Below, piece after piece: positions 42,968 through 52,108 of a stretch of DNA of 64,000 nt; position 1 is the first letter of the stretch; the number at the start of each line of letters is the position of its first letter. The translations under genes and the position numbers were made by a program. Source of the stretch: Rhodoferax aquaticus (GTDB taxonomy: Bacteria; Pseudomonadota; Gammaproteobacteria; Burkholderiales; Burkholderiaceae_C); contig NZ_CP036282.1 of the NCBI RefSeq assembly GCF_006974105.1, positions 3,410,001-3,474,000 on the forward strand. The letters are read 5' to 3'. The notes beneath the pieces were generated by a model. It was not told the DNA's origin, made no database searches, and was given only the letters and a program-made list of their open reading frames with translations.

Positions 42968-43088
42968 GGTGTAGATCGGCCCGGCCTTACTACCTTAGGA
43001 AAGATTTGTCGCTATAAATTTCGGAGCTACTTAAGCTTACTGGGCAAGCGCTAAAGGCCTTTTTGTTTGCTGCTTGGGCGCACTTTCG

Positions 43089-45050
43089 CTATGGCAAGAC
43101 CAGTGTTTTAAGCACTGTGGCGTTGCGAATGTCGTGGGCTGTGCGAGTCCACACCATGGGGGTGTCTAGCAGTTCGAGCCTGATAAGTTTGGGCTGGCCC
43201 GCCGGAACCGGCAGTCGGATGGCCCACCAGACGAAGCTGTCGCGGCTGGTATCGACCAGAACGTCGTCTTTCCACGTGTCAGGCTTGTCCGACTGTCGTC
43301 CGCTGCCGCGCAGCACCCGGTACGCAGTGCTTTGCGCGCGGGTGACAGGGTGCTCATAGGTGGCACGCACCGTGAAGTCGCAGCCGGACTGGCGGCAGTA
43401 CTTGTAGTAGCTGGCTTTTTTGTCGGCTGCGTTGATGGAATCAAGCTCGCTTTGCACCATAGGGTCAATCAGCTTGCGGGCGTTGCCCACATGCCGAATG
43501 GGTGGGTAGAACTCGGTCGCGCCGGGCGTATCGGCCAGGCTTCGAGTGGTATACACAAAATCCCACTCACGGTTGAGCATGTCGGGGTCGGCGTGTTTGT
43601 TGTTGAAGCCGTCCCAAGCGTAGTTGTAGGTTTTGCTGGCGTCCGCATTCTCCACCCACTGGCCGTTGCTGTTGAGCTGCATGAAACCGGTGTTGCCCGC
43701 GTTGACTTTGTCGCGCCCCAAGGCCCAACGTTGCATGCGGGCGGCGTTGTAGTCAGAGAACAGGGGGAAGGCTGCTTTGGTCGTTTTTTGCTCGTCTGCC
43801 GAGTGCATAGGGTCAAAGCGGTAGCAACGACCCCGGCTGTCTTTGGCAAAACTTCTGCCACCCCGCGCGGCCTTATCGCCCTGGCAGGTGGCGTAGTACG
43901 AGTCGGGGGCGGTAAAGGGGGCGCGGAAGTAGTTTTTGGACTGGTCGTATCCCCAGGCACTGCCTTTGAGGCTGCCATCCAGGTAGGGGTAGCCGCCGCC
44001 GTCGTAATCCGCCGGTGAATGGCCCAAGCTCATGGCGTGCCCGCCTTCGTGCCACAAGAGACCAAAGCCGGGGTCCCCCACGGCGCCACCCGAGCCGGTC
44101 CAGGAGACGCCGCCGCCCCAATACTTCCGCTCACCGTTTGCCTTTTTCATAAATACGCTGCCATACGTGACGCGCTGCAAGGTTTCATCGCCTGTGGCGT
44201 CATTGATGGTCCACACCATGTCGAGCAAGGGGTTATCGCGACCGGAGAGCCCGTCGGCATTGGTGATTTTGGAGGCCGCATGGGTGCCATCGGGCCGCAG
44301 CACCAAGAAGGAGGATTCAAACGCTCCCAAGGGGTGGCGAACAAAGGTGCTGGTGGTGTAGGGCATGCCGGCCACACCCTGCGCCTTTTCGTCTGCGGTC
44401 ATCGCCTTGAGTTCGCTGGCGTCTTCTGGGGCACCAAATAGCAAAAAGGAGAGCAACTGAAAAGTCACATCGGTGCGGGGTGCCACAGTGACAGCCACGG
44501 GTGCATTCAATTCGCGCCCACCGTCGCGCACCAACAGCGACATGCCCTCGGCCACCTCGGCCCCCGGCACTGTGACGGACCACATGTTGGAGGCAAACTT
44601 TTCATCGCCCCCTTCGCTAGGGGGCAGCTGGGCCGGCGGGTTCAGGGCGCGGCTGCTGACCAGGTTGCTGCCCTGGCGCAATTCCAACACCGGCGCGGTA
44701 GCTCGTAGATTGTTGAGCTGCACCAGCACCAAGGCGTCACGCCCTTGCGAAACCCTCAACCGGGGGCTGTTGGCCAGCGACCACGTGGTCCCTTGGGCCG
44801 GCACTACATGGGATTGCGCAAGTTGAATGACCACGGAAGCGTTGCCTAGCACTCCGCTTCCACTTCCACTTCCACTTCCACTTCCACTTCCACTTCCACT
44901 TCCACTTCCACTTCCACTTCCACTTCCACTTCCACCACCGCCGCACGCGCCGAGCGCCGCAACAAACATACCCATCAGTGCAAGCCGGCGCAGCATGGAG
45001 AAGTGGGGCGAGGCTTGCATGCGACCCAAGCGATGTAGATGTGTTTTCAT
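43089..45050 (-). CDS. StcE/TagA-like (M66-type) lipoprotein metalloprotease A
   Basis: 653 residues. Lipoprotein signal (LRRLALMGMFVAALGAC), then a 26-residue Gly-Ser tract, an N-terminal all-beta region (VVIQLAQSHVVPAQGTTWSL) matching the StcE N-terminus, and the catalytic HEGGHAMSLGH (residues 334-344), an HExxHxxxxxH metzincin-like zinc site. The C-terminal part has several Cys residues (YYATCQGDKAARGGRSF, YKYCRQSGCDF). StcE and TagA are secreted mucinases. The gene starts 14 bp after the ImpA2 stop, so the two form one operon. Confidence 0.8.
   Translation of the reverse strand: MKTHLHRLGRMQASPHFSMLRRLALMGMFVAALGACGGGGSGSGSGSGSGSGSGSGSGSGSGSGSGVLGNASVVIQLAQSHVVPAQGTTWSLANSPRLRVSQGRDALVLVQLNNLRATAPVLELRQGSNLVSSRALNPPAQLPPSEGGDEKFASNMWSVTVPGAEVAEGMSLLVRDGGRELNAPVAVTVAPRTDVTFQLLSFLLFGAPEDASELKAMTADEKAQGVAGMPYTTSTFVRHPLGAFESSFLVLRPDGTHAASKITNADGLSGRDNPLLDMVWTINDATGDETLQRVTYGSVFMKKANGERKYWGGGVSWTGSGGAVGDPGFGLLWHEGGHAMSLGHSPADYDGGGYPYLDGSLKGSAWGYDQSKNYFRAPFTAPDSYYATCQGDKAARGGRSFAKDSRGRCYRFDPMHSADEQKTTKAAFPLFSDYNAARMQRWALGRDKVNAGNTGFMQLNSNGQWVENADASKTYNYAWDGFNNKHADPDMLNREWDFVYTTRSLADTPGATEFYPPIRHVGNARKLIDPMVQSELDSINAADKKASYYKYCRQSGCDFTVRATYEHPVTRAQSTAYRVLRGSGRQSDKPDTWKDDVLVDTSRDSFVWWAIRLPVPAGQPKLIRLELLDTPMVWTRTAHDIRNATVLKTLVLP
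44857..44934 (+). repeat. Thirteen CTTCCA hexamer repeats coding a Gly-Ser linker
   Basis: Thirteen perfect CTTCCA units in a row; on the coding strand TGGAAG repeats give alternating Gly and Ser just after the lipid-attachment Cys. Copy-number change keeps the frame, so slippage would alter tether length rather than switch the gene off. Confidence 0.95.
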
Positions 45051-45064
45051 AGATTGCTAATTCG

Positions 45065-47863
45065 TTAAAAAGGCCAGACCGGACTGGCGACCGACATGTC
45101 GACCTTGCGCACCGTGCTGTGGTTGTTGACGCTCGTATTGGCATAGAACAGCGCGGGTTCCGCCGCAAAACCGAAGGCCGCTACCTGGGCCGCAGCCTCT
45201 GGTGAGTAGCGCACGCCCCACAGATCGAAGGTCGGGCGTTGGTCCCGGCCCGTAATCCACGAGAGGGTGATCAGCATGTTGTCATTGCCGGACGGGCTGG
45301 GTTTATTGGCGTAGGTGCTGTAGCCCAGCTTGTTGCGATTGGCAGCCCAGTCCGCAGCAGCTACTGCATCAAACTGACGCTGGTGCAGGTAAAGCAAAGT
45401 GACAATGTCCCAGCCGGAGGCATTGCTGGCTTGGCGCTGGGTCCAGTAGTGCACCCACTGCAGGTAGAAGGCGATGCGCTCGGCACCTTGTGCTGCGTAG
45501 GCAGCATCACCCCAAATGCGCTGGTAAGCGCCTTCAATGGGGTCCGCTTCCGTCTTGGCGGCCTTGATCATGTTGAACGCGGACTGGTAAGCCACTTGGA
45601 CGCCGACCGTGTTGTAGTTCTGCTCAATGAACAATCGCCAGGCCTTGTGCAGTGGGAACAAATTGTTGGAGACCTCGGTGCTGCGGTCGTCATAGACCTT
45701 GTGCATTCCTTTTTGAAGGTTGTGTCCTATTTCATGCCCCTCCCCGCCGCCACGTGGGTTAAGCCCCACCGTCTGGTCATAGGGATTGCCCGAGCAAGCG
45801 CCACCGCACGCCGCGTACACATCCACATTGATGTGCTGGGTACCGGGCTTTTGGTGGATTTTTGGGTCGGTGCAATTCCAGCCGAAGGTGACACACATGG
45901 CCTGAACATGGGGGGTAAGCGTCTTGCCCGGCACTACGAAGCCTGCAAACAGGTACGTATCTTCAAACAAGAGCTCTTGCAGTTCACTCAGGTACTTGTC
46001 CATATCTCCGGCATAGACGGCGGTGTTGATGGCTGCGCGCATCATGTCCGCGCGGGAGTGCACTTCAATGCCCGGCAGTTTGATCTCGGCCCACTCATGC
46101 TGGGCGGCGTTCAGCGCGGCCACAAACCCGGCCTTGTCACCTCGGTCGTTGGACAGATCCAGAAACGGATGTTTGGCCACCCCACGTAAACGCAGCTGCA
46201 CGTTTTGCTGGGGCGTTGCATTGCTAAACACCAGCTGCAAGGTGCCGCCATAGGGGGTCACCAGCTGCAGTGGCTGGCCAGTGGTGAGGGACATCTCCGG
46301 GCTCGCCAAAAACCGGGGGCGGTTGTACTTATTCGCCTCCCACAGGCGGGTAGAGCCCGTGCGGTGGGTGTTGATACGCAGCTTCACGGTGGCGCTTCCG
46401 GCGCTAAGCACTTCTACCGTGAATGGTTTGCCTGGCGCGGCCAGGCGGCCGATGGCCGTGAAACCTTGGGTGGCGGGAACAGTCACATCCACTATTTCAT
46501 CTGCACGACTCACGGCCATGCCGGTGGTCAGCGCACTGGCGAAGGTACCCAGATCTGACTGCGCTGGAGCCGTGGTCCGGACGTAGGACACCAAGGCATC
46601 GGCAATCAGGGCTTTCTGGAACGCAGCGGGCGAGCCAGTCTTGTCCATAGGGTAACGAATCTGGCGTCGCACCACATCAGCCCAGAGCACCAAGTAGCGC
46701 AGTACATCGGTATCGGCTGTAGCAAAGATGCTTTGCCCAGCGCGGTTAAAAACATCAATCTGGCTGCGCAAGGCGTCTACAGGCGAGAGCAGCCCGGCTT
46801 GCAAGTCAGTGACACTCCCCGGGCAATCGGTTTTACCGGCATACACGGTGCATGGCGACCAGTCATAGGGCATGCTGAAGCTGTCGGAGGCTATCAAATT
46901 GAGAATAGGCGTGGTTTTGGCAAACTGGTCGCTTAAGGTGCGGTTGCTTGCTTCACTGCGGCCTGCTGCCACCTTGTCGCTGGCCCAGTTGTTGCCGGGA
47001 TAAGGGCCGAACTGCAGACCCATGCCTGCCAACACCTGGATGGCGGAGTCACTGGTCCAGTTGGACTTGGTGTGTGCATAGAGCACCGGCCGCCCAGCGG
47101 CAATCAGTGCGCGTATGCTAGTTTCCAAGCTGGCACTGGCCGCCAAATCACCGCCAACCACCAGCAGGTGCGCGTTGGAGGCACAGGCGGGGGTGGCAAT
47201 GAAGTCACACGCAATGGTGGTAACTGGCACCCCGGCCTTCACCAAGCCGGCCGCACTGCTGGTGGCATTGATACCCGCAAAGGCCACGTTCAGCGTGGCT
47301 GGCAGGGTTCCCGCAGCATCTCCACGCACCAGCCAAGCCAGTAGGCGCTTGAAGGCGGGACGATAAGCGACCAGCTCGTTGCCATTGAACCTCTCCAATA
47401 CCTGCACGCCAAAGCCCGCGCTGCGGCCGCCTGCTGCCACGCTCATGCTGGCCAATGTGTTGCCCTGGTCGCCCACAATCAGTGGCTGCGCCGTGGCGGT
47501 GTTGCGCGGCTGCACCCAGTAGCTCCAGCGCGACGGGTCATATTCTGTGCTTACACCCTGGTACAGGCTGCTGATACGCGCTGCTTGTGCCAAGCTGATT
47601 TGCTGCTGCGCGTACTGGGCGTGCTGGGCAACCAGCTTGGCATCGGTCAGCGCACTGGAGTCACCGGTGGCCAAGGCCAGCGCGATGGGAGAACTGGGCT
47701 GGGGCGCTGCCACCAAAGTCACTGGGCTGCTGCCAGAAATGCTGCTAGGGGTATTGCCTGATTTTCCGCCTCCACAGGCGGTAAGCAACGCCACCAAGGC
47801 GAGTGTGGCCCATCCAAAGAGATGACGGGCGCTTAACCTTTTGCGAGCTATCTGCAAACGCAT
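45065..47863 (-). CDS. ImpA-like lipoprotein metalloprotease 2
   Basis: 932 residues, paralogue of the gene at 39454-42249. Start at 47863 has GAGGA at 5 nt; the longer frame opens with TTG inside that site. Lipobox LTAC, then GGGKSG. Zinc motif HEIGH (residues 710-714) with STEVSNNL as third-ligand region. N-terminal ~600 residues are diverged from paralogue 1, while the C-terminal ~115 residues are nearly identical, including at DNA level. Dyad element copy 3 lies 190-245 bp upstream. First gene of a two-gene operon with metalloprotease A. Confidence 0.85.
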   Translation of the reverse strand: MRLQIARKRLSARHLFGWATLALVALLTACGGGKSGNTPSSISGSSPVTLVAAPQPSSPIALALATGDSSALTDAKLVAQHAQYAQQQISLAQAARISSLYQGVSTEYDPSRWSYWVQPRNTATAQPLIVGDQGNTLASMSVAAGGRSAGFGVQVLERFNGNELVAYRPAFKRLLAWLVRGDAAGTLPATLNVAFAGINATSSAAGLVKAGVPVTTIACDFIATPACASNAHLLVVGGDLAASASLETSIRALIAAGRPVLYAHTKSNWTSDSAIQVLAGMGLQFGPYPGNNWASDKVAAGRSEASNRTLSDQFAKTTPILNLIASDSFSMPYDWSPCTVYAGKTDCPGSVTDLQAGLLSPVDALRSQIDVFNRAGQSIFATADTDVLRYLVLWADVVRRQIRYPMDKTGSPAAFQKALIADALVSYVRTTAPAQSDLGTFASALTTGMAVSRADEIVDVTVPATQGFTAIGRLAAPGKPFTVEVLSAGSATVKLRINTHRTGSTRLWEANKYNRPRFLASPEMSLTTGQPLQLVTPYGGTLQLVFSNATPQQNVQLRLRGVAKHPFLDLSNDRGDKAGFVAALNAAQHEWAEIKLPGIEVHSRADMMRAAINTAVYAGDMDKYLSELQELLFEDTYLFAGFVVPGKTLTPHVQAMCVTFGWNCTDPKIHQKPGTQHINVDVYAACGGACSGNPYDQTVGLNPRGGGEGHEIGHNLQKGMHKVYDDRSTEVSNNLFPLHKAWRLFIEQNYNTVGVQVAYQSAFNMIKAAKTEADPIEGAYQRIWGDAAYAAQGAERIAFYLQWVHYWTQRQASNASGWDIVTLLYLHQRQFDAVAAADWAANRNKLGYSTYANKPSPSGNDNMLITLSWITGRDQRPTFDLWGVRYSPEAAAQVAAFGFAAEPALFYANTSVNNHSTVRKVDMSVASPVWPF

Positions 47864-48052
47864 ACTGTTCCTCAATTCTTAAAATAATTCTCGCCCTGCC
47901 AACGGCCCTTTGCGAGCCCTCACCCCCAAGCAAGAAACCTCAACCCAGAGCACTTCATAGGTGCTCTTCATTTGAAGAACACCGCTCTAGCAATGAGTAC
48001 CTGCTTCAAGGTGGCCCAAGGCGCAACTCCAACGAAGAAACCTCAACTAGCA

Positions 48053-48108
48053 CTTTGAGAGAATTTTTCCAGCGAGCAGCAAGGTGCCCACTAACCAAAA
48101 GTATGGTT
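48053..48108 (-). promoter_or_regulatory. Regulon element copy 3 (upstream of ImpA2)
   Basis: CTTTGAGAGAATTTTT (48053-48068) and dyad AACCAAAAGTATGGTT (48093-48108). It begins 5 bp beyond the stop of the neighbouring protease gene. Confidence 0.75.
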
Positions 48109-48113
48109 TTTGA

Positions 48114-49934
48114 CTAGCGCGCGACCGTCACGCGGTGAGAGTTCAGGCCGTCTGAGAGGATGAACTCAAAGCTACCACCTGCAGGCACATTGGCCGGCAG
48201 GTTCACGGTGGCAGAGCCGCCTGTGAGGTCTTGGGCCAAGGTTGTACGCTGCGCACCCACATGCACTACCGTCAGATAAGGCGTGCTAGCGTTGTCCCAA
48301 CGCAGAGTTGCGGTGCGGCCTTGCTCAGTCCATTGCACGCTGGTCTTGTCAGCCGCCATGACGTAAGAAGCCACGGATTTTTGCGCTGTCGCCACACCAC
48401 CGCGTTGCATCAAGGTCACACCGTCTTTCAAGATGGTGATGCTCAGCAATGTGCCAGGGTTGGGCACAGTGAAGCCAAACAGCTGTGTGCTGCTGTCGTG
48501 ATCTAGCTCTTGCATGGCAAAGCGGTATTCCACAACGCCAGCGCTTGTGCCTAGGCGCAGGGTGTAGGGGCCGTCATCAGGCAACTGCGCCTCGCCCTTG
48601 AGAGTTTTCACTGGGCGCATATCTACCTTGCCACTAGAAACCATGCCACTGATGAGCAACAACTCTTGCGGGCCCGCTGCGGTGACAGACGCCGCAGCTG
48701 TTTTGACGAAAGCGTCCGCAGGCGTCAAATAGGTTTGGATCTTGCGGTAGTTGTAGTCCGAAAACGTGTCACCGTTACAGTAGCCCATTACATCGCTTCT
48801 ATTGGGAACAGTCGGGTCCACAAAAGTCTTGGTCGCGCTGTTGTAGCCCCAGATAAAGCGGTTCCCCGCACCCAACGCGCCATTGGCATAAGGATAGTTT
48901 GGATCAGGATTACCGGCAGCACAAGGCGCATGAGGAAGGCCGAGGTTGTGACCCAGTTCATGCGCCATGATTGTTAACACGGCCCAGTCGCTGCTTGGCA
49001 TATCAAAGCCAACGGCGACATTGCCAGGGATTTGACCTAAACCGGCAAAGCCCCAACTGCGCTTGGGCGCAAAACCGTAGTAGTAGGTCTTCTTGCCCGT
49101 GTTGTCCAGCAACCGCAGGGCAATGATCTCGTTCGCGATTTTGGTAAACGCCGTATACCAGTCAGCATCGGTAGTAGGCAAGGTAGTTACGCTGGTAGAG
49201 GTATAGGTAGCGCGCGTCTGGAAATTGATGTTGGCAAACGGCATTCGGGCCAACAAAAAACCGGAAGGGTTAGCCACCACTTGCCCTACCGTATCGCCAA
49301 TCTTCACCGGCACTGCCACCAGATCCATGGTCACCCCGGCGCCCACACGCGGGTTGATCGTGACCGTGCTCGCGCCATCGGGAATGCTGGCCGTTAAACG
49401 CAATCCAGCGGTCACCAGATTCGCAGGCACCACTGCCGTATAGGCATTGGTGAAACTGGGCACTGTTGGCACTGAGGCAGGCAGGGTGGACGTTGGCTTT
49501 GTCAAAGCGATCGTTCGCACCAAAACGCCCGCTTGGGTCTCCACGCGCAGCGTCCCGTCAGGGATAGGCTGCGCGGTGTTGGTGGTGGTCACATTGACTT
49601 TGACCAAAGCGTCTTTGCCCGCCACCAGCACCAAAGCACTATCCCCACTGGGAAACAACAGGGATTGGGCCAATTCGACGGTGGCGATACGTGCGGCCGA
49701 GACTGGTACCGGTACTGGGGCAGGAGGCACCGGCACCGGGGTAGGAGTTGCTGGTACTGCGGTAGGAGCTGCTGGTACTGCGGCAGGAGTTGCTGGCGCA
49801 GTACCGCTGCTAGGGCTGCTGCCTGATTGGCCGCCGCCCCCTCCGCAGGCGGTAAGCGATGCAACCAAGGCAAGTGCGGACCACCCAACGAGATGACGAG
49901 CGCCTGTTGTTGTGCTAGCTGACTGTAAACACAT
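48114..49934 (-). CDS. StcE/TagA-like (M66-type) lipoprotein metalloprotease B
   Basis: 606 residues; start at 49934 has GAGGA upstream. Lipobox LTAC then GGGGGQSG, an Ala/Pro-rich linker of VPATPTA-type heptapeptides, a beta-rich N-terminal domain (AARIATVELAQSLLFPSGDS), catalytic HELGHNLGLPH (residues 325-335, HExxHxxGxxH zinc site) and Met-turn-like DVMGYCNGDTFSDYNY. The C-terminal domain is beta-rich. Family members are zinc proteases, StcE being specific for mucin-type glycoproteins. The tandem paralogue C is almost identical except in the catalytic segment. Confidence 0.85.
   Translation of the reverse strand: MCLQSASTTTGARHLVGWSALALVASLTACGGGGGQSGSSPSSGTAPATPAAVPAAPTAVPATPTPVPVPPAPVPVPVSAARIATVELAQSLLFPSGDSALVLVAGKDALVKVNVTTTNTAQPIPDGTLRVETQAGVLVRTIALTKPTSTLPASVPTVPSFTNAYTAVVPANLVTAGLRLTASIPDGASTVTINPRVGAGVTMDLVAVPVKIGDTVGQVVANPSGFLLARMPFANINFQTRATYTSTSVTTLPTTDADWYTAFTKIANEIIALRLLDNTGKKTYYYGFAPKRSWGFAGLGQIPGNVAVGFDMPSSDWAVLTIMAHELGHNLGLPHAPCAAGNPDPNYPYANGALGAGNRFIWGYNSATKTFVDPTVPNRSDVMGYCNGDTFSDYNYRKIQTYLTPADAFVKTAAASVTAAGPQELLLISGMVSSGKVDMRPVKTLKGEAQLPDDGPYTLRLGTSAGVVEYRFAMQELDHDSSTQLFGFTVPNPGTLLSITILKDGVTLMQRGGVATAQKSVASYVMAADKTSVQWTEQGRTATLRWDNASTPYLTVVHVGAQRTTLAQDLTGGSATVNLPANVPAGGSFEFILSDGLNSHRVTVAR
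49741..49800 (-). repeat. 21-bp tandem repeats, 3 units, in protease B linker
   Basis: Units of the form GTAGGAGTTGCTGGTACTGCG start at 49741, 49762 and 49783 and encode a VPA-TPTA-type heptapeptide linker. Protease C has six units at 51711-51836, explaining 21 of the 22 residues by which the proteins differ. Confidence 0.9.
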
Positions 49935-50019
49935 ACGGTTCCTCAATTCTTTTAAAAGGCGTGCAAAGCCCATAGCCCGTTGAAAGCTGTCACCCCCAAC
50001 CAAGAAACCCTGACTAGCA

Positions 50020-50075
50020 CTTTGAGAGAATTTTTCCAGCGAGCAGCAAGGTGCCCACTAACCAAAAGTATGGTT
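50020..50075 (-). promoter_or_regulatory. Regulon element copy 4 (upstream of protease B)
   Basis: CTTTGAGAGAATTTTT (50020-50035) and dyad AACCAAAAGTATGGTT (50060-50075), 86-141 bp upstream of the start at 49934. Confidence 0.75.
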
Positions 50076-50080
50076 TTTGA

Positions 50081-51967
50081 CTAGCGCGCGACCGTCACGC
50101 GGTGAGAGTTCAGGCCGTCTGAGAGGATGAACTCAAAGCTACCACCTGCAGGCACATTGGCCGGCAGGTTCACGGTGGCAGAGCCGCCTGTGAGGTCTTG
50201 GGCCAAGGTTGTACGCTGCGCACCCACATGCACTACCGTCAGATAAGGCGTGCTAGCGTTGTCCCAACGCAGAGTTGCGGTGCGGCCTTGCTCAGTCCAT
50301 TGCACGCCGGTCTTGTCAGCCGCCATGACGTAAGAAGCCACGGATTTTTGCGCTGTCGCCACACCACCGCGTTGCATCAAGGTCACACCGTCTTTCAAGA
50401 TGGTGATGCTCAGCAATGTGCCAGGGTTGGGCACAGTGAAGCCAAACAGCTGTGTGCTGCTGTCGTGATCTAGCTCTTGCATGGCAAAGCGGTATTCCAC
50501 AACGCCAGCGCTTGTGCCTAGGCGCAGGGTGTAGGGGCCGTCATCAGGCAACTGCGCCTCGCCCTTGAGAGTTTTGACCGGGCGCATATCTACCTTGCCA
50601 CTAGAAACCATGCCACTGATGAGCAACAACTCTTGCGGGCCCGCTGCGTTGACAGACGCCGCAGCTGTTTTGACGAAAGCGTCCGCAGGCGTCAAATAGG
50701 TTTGAATCTTGCGATAGTTGTAGTCCGAAAACGTGTCACCGTTACAGTAGCTCATGATGTCGCTCAAAGTGACTTTACGCGGGTCGACAAAAGTCTTGGT
50801 CGCGCTGTTGTAGCCCCAGATAAAGCGGGTCCCCGCACCTAGAGCGGCATTGGCATACGGATAGTTTGGATCAGGATTGGCGGGCCCCCCGCAGGGCGCA
50901 TGCTGCACGCCGAGGTTGTGACCCAGTTCATGCGCCATAGTTTTTAACACGGACCCTTCACTGTCTGGCATGTCAAAGCCGATGGCGGCATTGCCGGGGC
51001 GTTCACCTAAACCAGCCAAACCCCAGGTGCGCTTGGGTACAAAGCCGTAGTAGTAGGTTTTGTTGCCTGTGTTGTCTAGAAAACGCAGGGTACTGATTTC
51101 ACCCAAGATTTTGTTATATGCAGTACTCCACTCTGCGCCCGTGGCGGGCAAGGTAGTTACGCTGGTAGAGGTATAGGTAGCGCGCGTCTGGAAATTGATG
51201 TTGGCAAACGGCATTCGGGCCAGCAAAAAACTGGAAGCGTTAGCCACGACTTGCCCTACCGTATCGCCAATCTTCACCGGCACTGCCACCAGATCCATGG
51301 TCACCCCGGCGCCCACACGCGGGTTGATCGTGACCGTGCTCGCGCCATCGGGAATGCTGGCCGTTAAACGCAATCCAGCGGTCACCAGATTCGCAGGCAC
51401 CACTGCCGTATAGGCATTGGTGAAACTGGGCACTGTTGGCACTGAGGCAGGCAGGGTGGACGTTGGCTTTGTCAAAGCGATCGTTCGCACCAAAACGCCC
51501 GCTTGGGTCTCCACGCGCAGCGTCCCGTCAGGGATAGGCTGCGCGGTGTTGGTGGTGGTCACATTGACTTTGACCAAAGCGTCTTTGCCCGCCACCAGCA
51601 CCAAAGCACTATCCCCACTGGGAAACAACAGGGATTGGGCCAATTCGACGGTGGCGATACGTGCGGCCGAGACTGGTACCGGTACTGAGGCAGGAGGCAC
51701 CGGCACCGGGGTAGGAGTTGCTGGTACTGCGGTAGGAGTTGCTGGTACTGCGGTTGGAGCTGCTGGTACTGCGGTAGGAGCTGCTGGTACTGCGGCAGGA
51801 GTTGCTGGTACTGCGGCAGGAGTTGCTGGCGCAGTACCGCTGCTAGGGCTGCTGCCTGATTGGCCGCCGCCCCCTCCGCAGGCGGTAAGCGATGCAACCA
51901 AGGCAAGTGCGGACCACCCAACGAGATGACGAGCGCCTGTTGTTGTGCTAGCTGACTGTAAACGCAT
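50081..51967 (-). CDS. StcE/TagA-like (M66-type) lipoprotein metalloprotease C
   Basis: 628 residues. Tandem copy of protease B with the same signal peptide, lipobox LTAC and C-terminal domain. Zinc motif HELGHNLGVQH (residues 346-356) and Met-turn DIMSYCNGDTFSDYNY. The catalytic segment (about residues 295-425) carries roughly 40 substitutions against B, whereas the flanking domains differ at only a few positions. The linker holds six heptapeptide units instead of three. The start at 51967 has GAGGA upstream. Likely arose by local duplication followed by selective divergence or replacement of the catalytic part. Confidence 0.85.
   Translation of the reverse strand: MRLQSASTTTGARHLVGWSALALVASLTACGGGGGQSGSSPSSGTAPATPAAVPATPAAVPAAPTAVPAAPTAVPATPTAVPATPTPVPVPPASVPVPVSAARIATVELAQSLLFPSGDSALVLVAGKDALVKVNVTTTNTAQPIPDGTLRVETQAGVLVRTIALTKPTSTLPASVPTVPSFTNAYTAVVPANLVTAGLRLTASIPDGASTVTINPRVGAGVTMDLVAVPVKIGDTVGQVVANASSFLLARMPFANINFQTRATYTSTSVTTLPATGAEWSTAYNKILGEISTLRFLDNTGNKTYYYGFVPKRTWGLAGLGERPGNAAIGFDMPDSEGSVLKTMAHELGHNLGVQHAPCGGPANPDPNYPYANAALGAGTRFIWGYNSATKTFVDPRKVTLSDIMSYCNGDTFSDYNYRKIQTYLTPADAFVKTAAASVNAAGPQELLLISGMVSSGKVDMRPVKTLKGEAQLPDDGPYTLRLGTSAGVVEYRFAMQELDHDSSTQLFGFTVPNPGTLLSITILKDGVTLMQRGGVATAQKSVASYVMAADKTGVQWTEQGRTATLRWDNASTPYLTVVHVGAQRTTLAQDLTGGSATVNLPANVPAGGSFEFILSDGLNSHRVTVAR
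51711..51836 (-). repeat. 21-bp tandem repeats, 6 units, in protease C linker
   Basis: Units start at 51711, 51732, 51753, 51774, 51795 and 51816. Same unit as in protease B, with double the copy number. Confidence 0.9.
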
Positions 51968-52052
51968 ACGATTCCTCAATTCTTTCAAAAGGCGTGCAAA
52001 GCCAATAGCCCGTTGAAAGCTGTCACCCCCAACCAAGAAACCCCGACTAGCA

Positions 52053-52108
52053 CTTTGAGAGAATTTTTCCAGCGAGGCGCAAGGTGCCCATTAACCAAAA
52101 GTATGGTT
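52053..52108 (-). promoter_or_regulatory. Regulon element copy 5 (upstream of protease C)
   Basis: CTTTGAGAGAATTTTT (52053-52068) and dyad AACCAAAAGTATGGTT (52093-52108), 86-141 bp upstream of the start at 51967. The dyad abuts the stop codon of the next leftward gene (52109). Confidence 0.75.

Noticed and set aside
44857..44934. Hexamer tract as a phase-variation switch
   Set aside because: Six-base units keep the reading frame and the tract is inside the coding sequence, so copy changes alter length, not on/off state.
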